A stretch of 64,000 bases of DNA from Mycobacterium kiyosense (lineage in GTDB: Bacteria > Actinomycetota > Actinomycetes > Mycobacteriales > Mycobacteriaceae): the NCBI GenBank assembly GCA_021654635.1, contig AP025179.1:2170001-2234000 (forward strand), given 5' to 3'. This document shows positions 20,758-29,564 of this stretch, piece by piece. Numbering within the stretch: position 1 is the first letter of the stretch; every line of letters begins with the position of its first letter. The translations under genes and the position numbers were made by a program. The notes beneath the pieces were generated by a model. The model was not told the origin of the DNA. It saw nothing but the letters and a program-made list of their open reading frames with translations, and made no database searches.

Positions 20758-22113
20758 TCACCAGTTCGTCAGGATCAAGTGGTTGATCGCGAGCGCGCCG
20801 ACCACATTGACCGCCAGCCACCAGCGCTGCGACGAGCGAGGTAGCAGCGCTCCGGCCGCGGTCAACCACACCGTGAACGGCAGCCAGATGCGCTCCGTCT
20901 CGGCTTTGCTGAGCATGGTCAGGTCGGCGCACAGGATCGCCACCAGCACGGCGAGCAGCAGCAGGTGCAGGCCGGAGCGACGGCGGATTGCGGCGACGTC
21001 GAAAACCCGGCTCAAGCCCGCGACACTACCCAATCCGATCGCACAGACGACCGAGGCGAAATTGGCCCAGCCCCAGTACTGGAACGGCCGGATCGCTGCA
21101 ATGCCCTGCCAATAGCGTTGCTGCACAAGGGTGTAACCGTCAAACCAGCAAAATCCCGCCCAACCGAACGTCGCCGCCACGGCCGCCGCAGCGGGCAGCG
21201 CGACCGCCATCGTGGTCAGCGTCGCTCGGGGCTTTCGGACGGCTAGCAGGACAGCGAGCGCGGGCAGACCCATCAAGACGAGCCCGTAGTTCAAGAAAAC
21301 CGCCCAGCCGAGCAGCAGGCCGGCGCCGGCCGCAACCAGGATCGGCCGGTGCGCAACCCGGTTTGCTGCCAGCGCCAGCAGCGCGATACCCCACGCGGCG
21401 GCGCCGGCGAAGTAGCCGTCCGCGGAGACGGCGATCCAGATCGCGGTCGGTGCGACCGCGACGAACGGCGCGGCCAGCCGGGCGGTGGTTTCGTCGGCCA
21501 CCGCCCGCACCGCGACGATCACCGCGGTGGCCGCGCTCGAGCCCACCAGCAGGCAGAACGCGCCTGCCCACGCGCCGCCCCCCAGTCCGAGCCGGTCCAG
21601 CCACACGAACGTCAACAGGGCACCGGGCGGATGCCCGGACACATGGGTGATCCACGAGTCGTGCTGGAAGTCGAGGATGCGGCCCGCGAAGCTGCGCAGC
21701 ATCTCGGGGATGTCGGTGATCGTCGGCACCTGCCGCAGGTACTCGTGGCGGGCCACGAGCCGGCCGGCGAACCCCAGTTGCCAGCCGTCGACCATCGCCA
21801 GCGCAAACGCCCACCCGGCCGACGTCGCCCACGTCACCAACGTCAGGACCCGCCAGGACAGTTGCCGGGAGAGACCCGGTCCCCAGACCACCGCGCAGAT
21901 TCCGATGACGACGGCGGCGATGCTGCCCCACCCGACGTGTGCGTCCCACCAGCCGAAAATCGGTGCGGTGTCGGCCAAGTCGTGGATGGCCTGCGGCGTG
22001 CTGCGGATGAGCGGCGTCACCACGCCCAGATGCAGGTGCGGCACCACGAACGCCGCCACCACCAGCGCGGCGCCGACGGACACCGCGACCGCGTCGCGGC
22101 ATCCGATCTTCAC
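20758..22113 (-). CDS. Polytopic membrane protein, GT-C glycosyltransferase-like
   Basis: About 451 residues with roughly 11-12 hydrophobic helices. The GTG at 22113 overlaps the stop of the upstream gene (GTGA), so the two are coupled; an upstream in-frame start would run through the previous gene. A periplasmic-type loop holds ITHVSGHPPGALLTFVWLDRLG, a His-Pro-Pro-Gly motif seen in polyprenol-dependent GT-C-like proteins. No GT-C aspartate motif is certain. It is the last gene of a minus-strand unit (methyltransferase, molybdoenzyme, membrane protein, this gene). Likely moves or adds a sugar in the envelope; this is inferred. Confidence 0.7.
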   Translation of the reverse strand: MKIGCRDAVAVSVGAALVVAAFVVPHLHLGVVTPLIRSTPQAIHDLADTAPIFGWWDAHVGWGSIAAVVIGICAVVWGPGLSRQLSWRVLTLVTWATSAGWAFALAMVDGWQLGFAGRLVARHEYLRQVPTITDIPEMLRSFAGRILDFQHDSWITHVSGHPPGALLTFVWLDRLGLGGGAWAGAFCLLVGSSAATAVIVAVRAVADETTARLAAPFVAVAPTAIWIAVSADGYFAGAAAWGIALLALAANRVAHRPILVAAGAGLLLGWAVFLNYGLVLMGLPALAVLLAVRKPRATLTTMAVALPAAAAVAATFGWAGFCWFDGYTLVQQRYWQGIAAIRPFQYWGWANFASVVCAIGLGSVAGLSRVFDVAAIRRRSGLHLLLLAVLVAILCADLTMLSKAETERIWLPFTVWLTAAGALLPRSSQRWWLAVNVVGALAINHLILTNW

Positions 22114-22670
22114 CGCGGCCCGTCCGGGAGCTGCGGTTGCCCCCGCCCGCCGGTGCCGGGCGAGCGTTCGCAGTGCCGGGCCGCAGCAAGGCGGGCGGCG
22201 TAGGCAACCGCGCTGAGGCCGTACAGCGCCGCGACCAGCAGCAGCCAGCGAGCCAGGAACGGTTCCTGCGTCTGCCCGGTAGCCGCCATGTAGCTGGCGT
22301 GCCCCTGCCGGAAAATCCCGGGAAAGAACAGCAGTAGCGACAAACCCGTCGCCAGCGTCGGAACCCGCAGATAATTCAGCGGGGACACCCCCGGCATCCC
22401 CGTAGTGCGGCGCCCACGCAGGGCGCTCAGGGCCCGCACCAGGGAGCGGTCGGCCAGGGCATACAGCGGGAACAGCACCAGGTCGTGCGCGATCACCGCG
22501 GCCAGGAACCAAACCCCGATCGACTGCCACCAGACCCTGGGATTCCACAGCGCCTCCGGGCCCAGCACGGTGACGGCATAGCCGGCCAGCGCCGAGGCGG
22601 CGACGGTGCCCAGCAGGTGCAACGGATCAGCGCCGTAGCACGCGGTGAAACGGCGGGCCAACGCGCCCAT
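22110..22670 (-). CDS. Four-helix integral membrane protein of unknown function
   Basis: 186 residues from the ATG at 22670, which comes one base after the stop of the molybdoenzyme gene. About four hydrophobic helices are visible (GTVAASALAGYAVTVLG, SIGVWFLAAVIAHDLVLFPLY, VPTLATGLSLLLFFPGIF and WLLLVAALYGLSAVAYAARL). No catalytic motif is recognised. The tight coupling on both sides suggests it works with the molybdoenzyme and the GT-C-like protein. Confidence 0.7.
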   Translation of the reverse strand: MGALARRFTACYGADPLHLLGTVAASALAGYAVTVLGPEALWNPRVWWQSIGVWFLAAVIAHDLVLFPLYALADRSLVRALSALRGRRTTGMPGVSPLNYLRVPTLATGLSLLLFFPGIFRQGHASYMAATGQTQEPFLARWLLLVAALYGLSAVAYAARLAAARHCERSPGTGGRGQPQLPDGPR

Positions 22671-22671
22671 C

Positions 22672-23883
22672 TCAGGGTGTTCCGAACTCGATGGAGCGCA
22701 CCCATTTGGTGTTGTGCACCCCCGGCAACGCGGGGACGATGATGCGCGCGGGGTAGCCGTGATCCAGCGACAGGTCGGCACCGTTGACCCGCAGTGCCAG
22801 CAGCGAGTCGGGATCGCCCACCTGGTTGGCCGCCAGCACGGCGCGGTTGAAAGCGCCGGCCCGTTCCAGCGAGCGCACGGTGGCCCGGGCGGATCCGGGC
22901 ATGCCGGCCAGCGCCGCCAGATCCGCGAGCCGTACCCCGCTCCAGGTCTGGGTGGTCGACCACCCTTCGACGCACGCGATGGGCAGTTCGGCGGTGTGTT
23001 GCGGCATCGACTCGAGCGCGGCTCGCTCCAGCTGTGTCCGCCCGGACGGTCCGATCAGCGTCAGCCGCCAGGCCGGACCCGCGTCACCCAGTGTGACCGC
23101 GGCAGCCGCGGCGGTCCGGTTGACCTGGAAGTCGTTGGGGCCGTCGCCCCGGCTGCGGCCCCGCGGCATCAGTAGGGCCGCTCGGCGGGTGGCGCCCCCC
23201 ACTGTCTGGCCGGCGGTCAGCACCCCGACGAACAGCGCTCCTCCCGCGACCATTCCGAGCGCACCGCGGCGACTCACCGTGGGCGGTGCGGGGTTGGCGG
23301 CGACTAGCCCGTCGGGGTCTGAAGGCTCGGGCCGGGTGTCGGCACGCGAGGTGCGCAGCACGGCGCTGAATGATCGAGAACGCAAGCTGCTCAACATCTT
23401 TGGAAACTTCAGCAGCACGTGCAGGGCGAAGCCCGCGATGAAGATCCACGCCCCGAAGTAGTGCGCGGTGTAGAAGTCGAAGCCGAAAATGTAGTCGTAC
23501 TGGATGTTGAGCACGCCGGTGGCGATCTCGAACAGGATCCCGCCCACCAGCATCACCAGCGACAGCCGCTCCAGCAGTTGCGCGGGTGAGCGCGCCGGCG
23601 GCCAGACGAACAGCCGCGGAATCACCGACCAGAGTTTGGCCAACACCACCGGAATCAGTACGAGCCCCAGCCCGACGTGCATGCCCTGGGTGAGCCGGTA
23701 CAGCCACGAGGGTCGGGTCGGCCAGTCGAAGGTGGGCAGCTTGAGCCAGCCCACCTCGGCCGGGATGGCCTGACCGAGGCTCGGCCCGTACGCGAGGTAG
23801 GACAACAGCCCGGTCAGGATCACCACTGGCAGCGCGACCAGCAGCGCCAAGCCCAGTACCGACGTCAGCCAAGGCCCGCGCAA
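22672..23883 (-). CDS. Polytopic sulfite-oxidase-type molybdoenzyme with cytochrome b-like N-terminus
   Basis: The N-terminal half has four hydrophobic helices with His residues suited to haem b (RLTQGMHVGLGLV, YTAHYFGAWIFIAGFALHVLL). A further helix is preceded by SRRGAL, a twin-arginine motif. The C-terminal half is an Oxidored_molyb domain with the Mo-ligand Cys in PIACVEGWST and the closing DHGYPARIIVPALPGVHNTKWV. The start is uncertain: no ATG or GTG is in frame after the methyltransferase stop. I use TTG at 23883; CTG at 23943 would add conserved-looking residues. Actinobacterial proteins of this build are reported as joint Sec/Tat substrates. Electron partner and substrate are unknown. 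Confidence 0.8.
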   Translation of the reverse strand: MRGPWLTSVLGLALLVALPVVILTGLLSYLAYGPSLGQAIPAEVGWLKLPTFDWPTRPSWLYRLTQGMHVGLGLVLIPVVLAKLWSVIPRLFVWPPARSPAQLLERLSLVMLVGGILFEIATGVLNIQYDYIFGFDFYTAHYFGAWIFIAGFALHVLLKFPKMLSSLRSRSFSAVLRTSRADTRPEPSDPDGLVAANPAPPTVSRRGALGMVAGGALFVGVLTAGQTVGGATRRAALLMPRGRSRGDGPNDFQVNRTAAAAAVTLGDAGPAWRLTLIGPSGRTQLERAALESMPQHTAELPIACVEGWSTTQTWSGVRLADLAALAGMPGSARATVRSLERAGAFNRAVLAANQVGDPDSLLALRVNGADLSLDHGYPARIIVPALPGVHNTKWVRSIEFGTP

Positions 23884-23939
23884 CGGGCTTCGCCATCGCG
23901 GCGCTCCCCTCGGGCGTTCGGTGTCGCGCCGCGGGACGT

Positions 23940-24629
23940 TCAGGCGAGTGCGCCGTCTCGGATGCCGCGAGGCCGCCCGGTGTCGGCCTTCAGCACGGCG
24001 ATCACCCGGTTGTGAATGTCGACGGCCTGGGTAACCAGCAGTCCGGCCGCCAGCGCCACACCAGCCAGCGCGCCGAGGCCCACCCGCGACCACGGAAACC
24101 AGTGCCCGAAGTGGTGATCGGTCTCCCACCGGATCATCTCGTGACACAATGACGTTGCGGGACAATCGATCTCGGCGATCACCGTCCCGCCGGGCGCGAG
24201 CAGTTCCGCGGCCCGCCGCAACGTGTGGACCGGGTCGCCGCCGATGCCGATGTTGCCGTCGGTGAGCAGCACCTGATCCCAGCTGCCCTCCGCGGGTAAC
24301 GGCGCGAACAGGTCGCGGCGGATGGCTGCCGCGCCCCGGCGGCGAGTCATCTCCACCGCTGCCGAAGAGCTGTCGATGCCCAGTGCGGGCAGTCCGCGTT
24401 GCTGCAGCGCCGCGGCGAAGCGTCCCGGACCGCACCCCACATCCAGGGTGGGCCGGGATGAGCAGAGCGCCAGGACGTGCTCGTCGGCGGACCGATCCTG
24501 CGGCGTGCTCTGCGGACCGCCCATCCATCGGGCGATCGGTAGATCACGACGGTCACCGTGGTGGTTGCGCGACCAACAGGACTTGCCCGCGGCAGCCGAG
24601 CGATAGATCAGATCCGCCGACCTCGACAT
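23940..24629 (-). CDS. Class I SAM-dependent methyltransferase
   Basis: 229 residues from the ATG at 24629. The SAM-binding motif I is TLDVGCGPGRFAAAL, followed by the acidic motif LGIDSSSAAVE and DQVLLTDGNIGIGGDP. The N-terminal segment (AGKSCWSRNHHGDRRDLPIARWMGG) fits methyltransferases that accompany this molybdoenzyme cluster in actinobacteria, in my recollection. First gene of the minus-strand unit. It is divergent from the lipoprotein gene. Acceptor substrate unknown. Confidence 0.8.
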   Translation of the reverse strand: MSRSADLIYRSAAAGKSCWSRNHHGDRRDLPIARWMGGPQSTPQDRSADEHVLALCSSRPTLDVGCGPGRFAAALQQRGLPALGIDSSSAAVEMTRRRGAAAIRRDLFAPLPAEGSWDQVLLTDGNIGIGGDPVHTLRRAAELLAPGGTVIAEIDCPATSLCHEMIRWETDHHFGHWFPWSRVGLGALAGVALAAGLLVTQAVDIHNRVIAVLKADTGRPRGIRDGALA

Positions 24630-24980
24630 CGCCGAATCGCAGCTGTCGCGCACCGTGGAAGCGCGCCAGGGGGGGACTGCTTGATCGACTGCAGGACCTG
24701 AGCGCAGATCGTCATCGGCTACGGAAGAGACTCTGCTCGGAACGATGTTCAACCCCTTCCTCACCGGCCCCGGGACACCCGCGGTGCCCTACCCGCTATT
24801 CGGTGCGGGTAGCGCGTTGGATTGCCCTCACGCTGATTTCAAAACTTCCGGTTTCCTCGGCGCGGTCGGCGTAGTCGTATACGCGCTGCTAGATGCAAGA
24901 TTTGGTAGTTTGCGTCCGGCGCGGGTACCCGGTGTGCCGTGATGCGTCCATGGACTACCTCAGAGACACCGGCGGCGCCG
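24630..24980. other. Intergenic region between divergent cluster halves
   Basis: This 351-base region separates the minus-strand methyltransferase unit from the plus-strand lipoprotein-epimerase-glycosyltransferase unit. It should hold both promoters. I see no clear operator or RNA structure. Confidence 0.5.
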
Positions 24981-26033
24981 ATGACGCGGCTCGGGGCGGT
25001 CGTGCTGGTGACGCTGGCCCTGGTTGCCGGGTGCGCGGGCCGCCCCGGGGCGCATGGCCCGACGCCGACCGGCCCGACGCTCACCGGAAAGCCCGCGGCC
25101 GAGCCCGCGATCGCCGGGGTTCCGGTGGTGCCACCGGTGGGCACGGTGGTCCCGGTCGGCGATGTCCCCGAAGGCGTCGTCATCGGAGCCTCGGGAATCG
25201 GCGCCGTGGCGGTGCGCAACCCGGATGGGGTCGAGCTGTTCGACGCCGCGACGGGCGTGCGGCGTCAAATGGTCCCGACCCGGGGGGCGGCCCGGCACCT
25301 GAGCCTGGCCGGACCGGATGGGCCCGTGCTGGTCCCGCTGGAGGCGGCCAACGAATTATGGGAGGTGGGCCTTGCCGACGGCCGGGTGCTCTCCGTCGTG
25401 ACGGGAGTCGGCCGGCAACCGCATGACGCGGCGCGCACGGCCGGCGGCACGATCGTCGTCACCAACGAACACGGCGGCGGGGTGGTACTGGTGCGGGGCG
25501 GCGCGGTGGCCGCCTCGCTACCGGCCGGACCGGTACAACCGGGCGGTGTCGCGGCGATCGGCGACTACGCCGCGGTGGCCGATGTGCAGGGCAACGGGGT
25601 CTGGGTGTACGACGGGTCGGCCGGCCGGCAGGTGGCGCAGGGACCCGTCGGGGTCAAGCTCACTCACGCGGTTGCGCTGGCCGGTGACCTGGCGGCCTTC
25701 GCCGACACCGATGGCGGCGCGGTGCTGATCGAGCGGGTCGATCCGCAGCTTTCCCAGGTCGCCAGGGTCGACGCGCCGGGCAAGCCCTACGGTCTGGCGT
25801 ACGACGGGGGGCGTGGTCGCCTGTATGTCACGTTGACCGCGACCAACCTGGTTCGGGTGATCGACCTGTCGGACCCCGGCAAGCCCCGCGTACAAGGCGA
25901 CCTGGCCACCGTGCAACAGCCGAATTCGGTTGCGGTGGAACCGCATTCGGGCAACGTGGTGGTCACCGGCAGTCGTCCCGACGGGGGCGGTACGTTACAG
26001 CTCATCGGCGCCGAGCTGTTGCCCACAGGTTGA
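24981..26033 (+). CDS. YncE-like beta-propeller lipoprotein
   Basis: 350 residues. The ATG at 24981 gives a short lipoprotein signal, MTRLGAVVLVTLALVAGC, with lipobox LVAGC; an ATG at 24939 is possible but would add a polar lead. The mature part is a series of repeated blades (for example KPYGLAYDGGRGRLYVTLTATNLVRVIDL and QQPNSVAVEPHSGNVVVTG) typical of NHL/YncE propellers. Exported and lipid-anchored; probably a binding or scaffolding partner for the extracytoplasmic molybdoenzyme or glycan products. Partner not known. Confidence 0.8.
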   Translation: MTRLGAVVLVTLALVAGCAGRPGAHGPTPTGPTLTGKPAAEPAIAGVPVVPPVGTVVPVGDVPEGVVIGASGIGAVAVRNPDGVELFDAATGVRRQMVPTRGAARHLSLAGPDGPVLVPLEAANELWEVGLADGRVLSVVTGVGRQPHDAARTAGGTIVVTNEHGGGVVLVRGGAVAASLPAGPVQPGGVAAIGDYAAVADVQGNGVWVYDGSAGRQVAQGPVGVKLTHAVALAGDLAAFADTDGGAVLIERVDPQLSQVARVDAPGKPYGLAYDGGRGRLYVTLTATNLVRVIDLSDPGKPRVQGDLATVQQPNSVAVEPHSGNVVVTGSRPDGGGTLQLIGAELLPTG

Positions 26034-26146
26034 GGCGACGATATCGAATCTCGGCATGCGGCAACCGCTTTCGTGGTGGCATTACGGTGTTAAGGGCAAG
26101 TCGAAAGGAACATGAAGTTGTGCACAGAGCCGCCGGGTGATTTGTC

Positions 26147-27175
26147 GTGAGGGTGCTGCTGACCGGAGCGGCCGGATTCATCGGTTCGCGGGTCTGGGCC
26201 GCGCTGCGCGGCGCCGGACACGAGGTGGTGGGCGTCGACCTGCTGTTGCCGGCGGCCCACGGACCCGACGCGCAACTGCCGCCCGGATGCCATCGCGTGG
26301 ACGTCCGGGACGGCGCGGCCCTGGCCCCGCTGCTGGCCGGGGTCGACCTGGTGTGCCATCAGGCTGCGATGGTGGGCGCCGGGGTAAACGCCGCCGACGC
26401 GCCGGCCTACGGCGGGCACAACGATCTGGCCACCACCGTGCTGCTCGCGCAGATGTTCGAGGCCGGAGTGCACCGTTTGGTGCTGGCGTCGTCGATGGTC
26501 GTGTACGGACAGGGCAGCTACACCTGCCCGGTACACGGATCGGTCGATCCGCTGCCACGGCGGCGCGCCGACCTGGACGCCGGGGCCTTCGAGCATCGTT
26601 GCCCGGTCGGCGGCGAGGAGTTGCAGTGGCGTCTCGTCGACGAGGACACGCCGCTGCGCCCGCGCAGCCTCTACGCGGCCAGCAAGACCGCGCAGGAGCA
26701 TTACGCGCTGGCCTGGTCGGAGGCCACCGGTGGTTCGGTGGTCGCACTGCGCTATCACAATGTGTACGGCCCCGGCATGCCGCGGGACACGCCCTATTCC
26801 GGGGTCGCCGCGATCTTTCGTTCTTCGCTCGAAAAAGGTTTGCCGCCAAAGGTTTTCGAGGACGGTGGGCAGATGCGCGACTTCGTGCACGTGGACGACG
26901 TGGCGGCGGCGAACGTCGCGGCCACCGTGGAACGCGACGGCTTCACCGCCGTCAACGTCTGCTCAGGACGGCCCATCTCGATCCTCGAGGTGGCCACCGC
27001 GCTGTGCGACGCGCGCGAGGCGACACTGACTCCAGAAGTGACCGGGCAGTACCGCAGTGGCGACGTGCGGCACATCGTCGCCGACCCGGCCCGCGCCGCC
27101 GAGGTGCTGGGTTTCCGGGCGGTCGTCGACCCGCGCGTGGGCCTGCGCGAATTCGCTTTCGCGCCGCTGCGATAG
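26147..27175 (+). CDS. NAD-dependent sugar epimerase/dehydratase
   Basis: Extended short-chain dehydrogenase, 342 residues. NAD motif TGAAGFIGS at residues 6-14 and catalytic YAASK (Tyr-x-x-x-Lys) are visible, with the upstream Ser in LASSMVVYG. Conserved RYHNVYGPGMP and DFVHVDDVA are family marks of UDP-sugar epimerases. GTG start at 26147. It likely makes a nucleotide sugar for the following glycosyltransferase. Confidence 0.88.
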   Translation: MRVLLTGAAGFIGSRVWAALRGAGHEVVGVDLLLPAAHGPDAQLPPGCHRVDVRDGAALAPLLAGVDLVCHQAAMVGAGVNAADAPAYGGHNDLATTVLLAQMFEAGVHRLVLASSMVVYGQGSYTCPVHGSVDPLPRRRADLDAGAFEHRCPVGGEELQWRLVDEDTPLRPRSLYAASKTAQEHYALAWSEATGGSVVALRYHNVYGPGMPRDTPYSGVAAIFRSSLEKGLPPKVFEDGGQMRDFVHVDDVAAANVAATVERDGFTAVNVCSGRPISILEVATALCDAREATLTPEVTGQYRSGDVRHIVADPARAAEVLGFRAVVDPRVGLREFAFAPLR

Positions 27176-27193
27176 CTGCGATAGGAAGGACAG

Positions 27194-27847
27194 ATGGCCG
27201 ACGACGTGACCGTAGTGCTGCCCTGCCGCAACGAGCAGGAGTCGCTGCCGGCGGTGCTGGCGGCCATCCCCGCCGGCTACCGCGCGCTTGTGGTGGACAA
27301 CGGCAGCACCGACGACACCGCCGGGGTCGCCGCCCGGCACGGCGCGGCCGTCGTGCACGAGCCGCGGCCCGGCTACGGCTCGGCGGTGCACGCCGGTGTG
27401 GTCGCCGCGAGCACCCCGATCGTGGCCGTCATCGACGCCGACGGTTCGATGGATGCCGGTGACCTGCCCCGCTTGGTCGACGCGCTGAGCGGGGGAGCCG
27501 ACCTGGCGATCGGCCGGCGGCGCCCGGTGCCGGGGCTGCACTGGCCGTGGGTGGCCCGGGTGGGCACCGTGGTGATGAGCTGGCGGTTGCGCACTCGGCA
27601 CGGCTTGCCGGTCCACGACATCGCCCCGATGCGGGTGGCCCGGCGCCAAGCGCTGCTGGATCTCGGTGTCGTCGACCGGCGGTCGGGTTACCCGCTGGAA
27701 CTGCTGGTGCGAGCGGCCGCCGCCGGCTGGCGGGTGGTCGAGTTCGACGTCAGCTACGGTCCCCGGACCGGCGGCAAATCGAAGGTCAGCGGCTCGCTGC
27801 GCGGCAGCATCACCGCGGTGCTGGATTTCTGGAAGGTCATCTCGTGA
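27194..27847 (+). CDS. Family 2 glycosyltransferase (DPM-synthase-like)
   Basis: 217 residues with a GT-A fold. VTVVLPCRNEQESLPAVL opens the nucleotide-binding region; ALVVDNGSTDDT follows, and VAVIDADGSMD carries the DxD metal motif. The short length and lack of C-terminal membrane helices fit polyprenyl-phosphate sugar synthases. AGGAAGG precedes the ATG. The gene after it starts inside its last codons (GTGA-type overlap). Confidence 0.85.
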   Translation: MADDVTVVLPCRNEQESLPAVLAAIPAGYRALVVDNGSTDDTAGVAARHGAAVVHEPRPGYGSAVHAGVVAASTPIVAVIDADGSMDAGDLPRLVDALSGGADLAIGRRRPVPGLHWPWVARVGTVVMSWRLRTRHGLPVHDIAPMRVARRQALLDLGVVDRRSGYPLELLVRAAAAGWRVVEFDVSYGPRTGGKSKVSGSLRGSITAVLDFWKVIS

Positions 27848-28512
27848 CCGAGTTGCCGGTGACGTTGCTGGTGGTCGCCAAGGCCCCCGAGCCCGGTCGC
27901 GCCAAGACCCGGCTGGCCGCGACGGTCGGCGAACAGGTCGCCGCGCAGATCGCGGCCGCGGCGCTGTTGGACACTCTCGATGCGGTGGCCGGCGCGCCGG
28001 TGTCGTCGCGGGTGGTGGCGCTCACCGGCGATCTGGACGGCGCGGCCGAGGGCGCCGCGCTGCGCCGCCGGCTGGCGTCGTTCCGGGTGATTGCGCAGCG
28101 CGGTGACGACTTCGCCGACCGGCTGGCCAACGCGCACGCGGACGCGGGATCGGGCGGCCAAGCCGTGTTGCAGATCGGGATGGACACCCCCCCCAGGTGA
28201 CCGCCGAGCTGCTGGCCGACTGTGCGCGTCGGCTGCTCGACACGCAGGCGCTGCTGGGCCGGGCCCGCGACGGGGGGTTGGTGGGTGCTGGGACTGCAGA
28301 CCCCGACGGTGGCCGAATGCCTGCGCGGCGTGCCCATGTCCCGGCCCGATACCGCAGAGCTGACTTTGAAAGCATTGCACGACAAGGGAATCCAGGTTGC
28401 GGCGGCAGACGTGCTGAGCGACTTCGACGTCATCGACGATGTCGCGGTCGTGCGTGAAACCTGCGATCCCGACGGTCATTTCGCTCGAGTCACCCGCGCG
28501 GCGGGGCTCTGA
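27844..28512 (+). CDS. DUF2064 / TIGR04282-type nucleotidyl- or glycosyltransferase-like protein (frameshifted)
   Basis: The N-terminus VTLLVVAKAPEPGRAKTRL is the typical DUF2064 start. These proteins resemble sugar-phosphate nucleotidyltransferases and often sit beside GT2 genes. Two indels break the frame. One is an eight-C run at 28187-28194, where six Cs would give MDTPQVTAELL. The other is a six-G run at 28272-28277, where five Gs would give RDGGWWVLGL. Across them the protein is about 221 residues. GTG start at 27844 overlaps the GT2 gene. The exact reaction is unknown. Confidence 0.8.
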
Positions 28513-28522
28513 CACGGCACGT

Positions 28523-28804
28523 CTAGGGCAGGTAGTAGTCGCCCCACTCGCGTTCCGCGGCCGACTGTGCGGCCGTGCTGGCGGGCCGACTGTCGGTGTC
28601 GCGGCTGGCCAGCTTCACCAGCGCCCCGGCCAGTGCGAAAACCGGAACCGCATGCCGCTCGCTGGCAGACAGCAGTTCTCGGAACGAGGCGTAGGTGTCG
28701 CAGCGACGCAGGCCGACCAGGATGCCGACCGCCGTGTCGAGAGCCCGGGTGTTCTCCGCGGGGCCATGGTCGTGTTTCGGGCGCGTCTGCAGACTATCGG
28801 TCAT
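28523..28804 (-). CDS. Short ANTAR-domain protein
   Basis: 93 residues from the ATG at 28804. It is almost only an ANTAR motif: ALDTAVGILVGLRRCDTYASFRELLSASE... with the spaced alanines and the two-helix pattern of RNA-binding antiterminators. No receiver, GAF or PAS sensor domain precedes it. It converges on the glycosyltransferase cluster with a 10-base gap. Probably binds dual-hairpin RNA; targets unknown. Confidence 0.7.
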   Translation of the reverse strand: MTDSLQTRPKHDHGPAENTRALDTAVGILVGLRRCDTYASFRELLSASERHAVPVFALAGALVKLASRDTDSRPASTAAQSAAEREWGDYYLP

Positions 28805-29097
28805 CCGTTTCGACCTCCCGTCGAATCGCTCCGCCTGCCGTCGCGTCCCGTAGAACTCGCTGTGACGATGCGAAACATCAAGTGCAATAAGGTAATCAGC
28901 GATAGCGATCGCGGGCGCGGCGCGGAGCGACTGAGCGCGGCCTGAAGAACCGTGGCATGGCACAACTCTAAGACATCGGCACAGGCCAGGGGCGGATTCG
29001 GCGTGATCGGCTCGCGGCGATTCGATCTGATCCGCGAACTGCGCGCACCCACGCGGCGCCGGGGCGAAACCGCTTCGAACCCGGGAGGTCAGGACAG

Positions 29098-29550
29098 CTA
29101 CGCGGCGGGTGCCCGGCGGAAGCGCGCCACCAGCGGGTACATCTGGCAGCCCAGGCAAATGCCGAACGCCGCGTTGAGGAAGGCGGCGAACAGCGCAAAT
29201 CCGGTCGCGATGGGCCCGAGCAGCGGGATTCCCGCGGCGAATCCCACCACTCCGAAGACGGCGAAGATCAGACCGACCAGCTGGGCGAACTTCAGCGGCG
29301 GCACCGGTTCGCGTTCGGTCACCGGACTCAGCCGGGGTGCCGCGAGCTTGGCGAACAGCAACCCGTACGGGCTGTTGCGTGGGCCGCGCACCGCGCTGAC
29401 GGCGAAGACCACCGCCTGAGCTGCCAGAATCGCCGCGGCCGCAGCGGGGCTGACCACCGAGACCACCAGGGTGAGCACCAGCACGGTGGTGGTGATCCAC
29501 GCCGCGAATCGCGGTCCCCGGACGTCTACCTGGCTGATATCGGATGACAT
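29098..29550 (-). CDS. DUF4395 membrane protein
   Basis: 150 residues with about four hydrophobic helices and a conserved C-terminal FGICLGCQMYPLVARF, where the CxxC-like Cys pair is the DUF4395 mark. AGAGGAA stands before the ATG at 29550. It starts 14 bases after the thioredoxin gene. DUF4395 and thioredoxin pairs are common in actinobacteria near sulfurtransferase genes, so a role in thiol or sulfane-sulfur chemistry at the membrane is likely but unproven. Confidence 0.82.
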   Translation of the reverse strand: MSSDISQVDVRGPRFAAWITTTVLVLTLVVSVVSPAAAAAILAAQAVVFAVSAVRGPRNSPYGLLFAKLAAPRLSPVTEREPVPPLKFAQLVGLIFAVFGVVGFAAGIPLLGPIATGFALFAAFLNAAFGICLGCQMYPLVARFRRAPAA

Positions 29551-29564
29551 CGGCTTTGTTCCTC

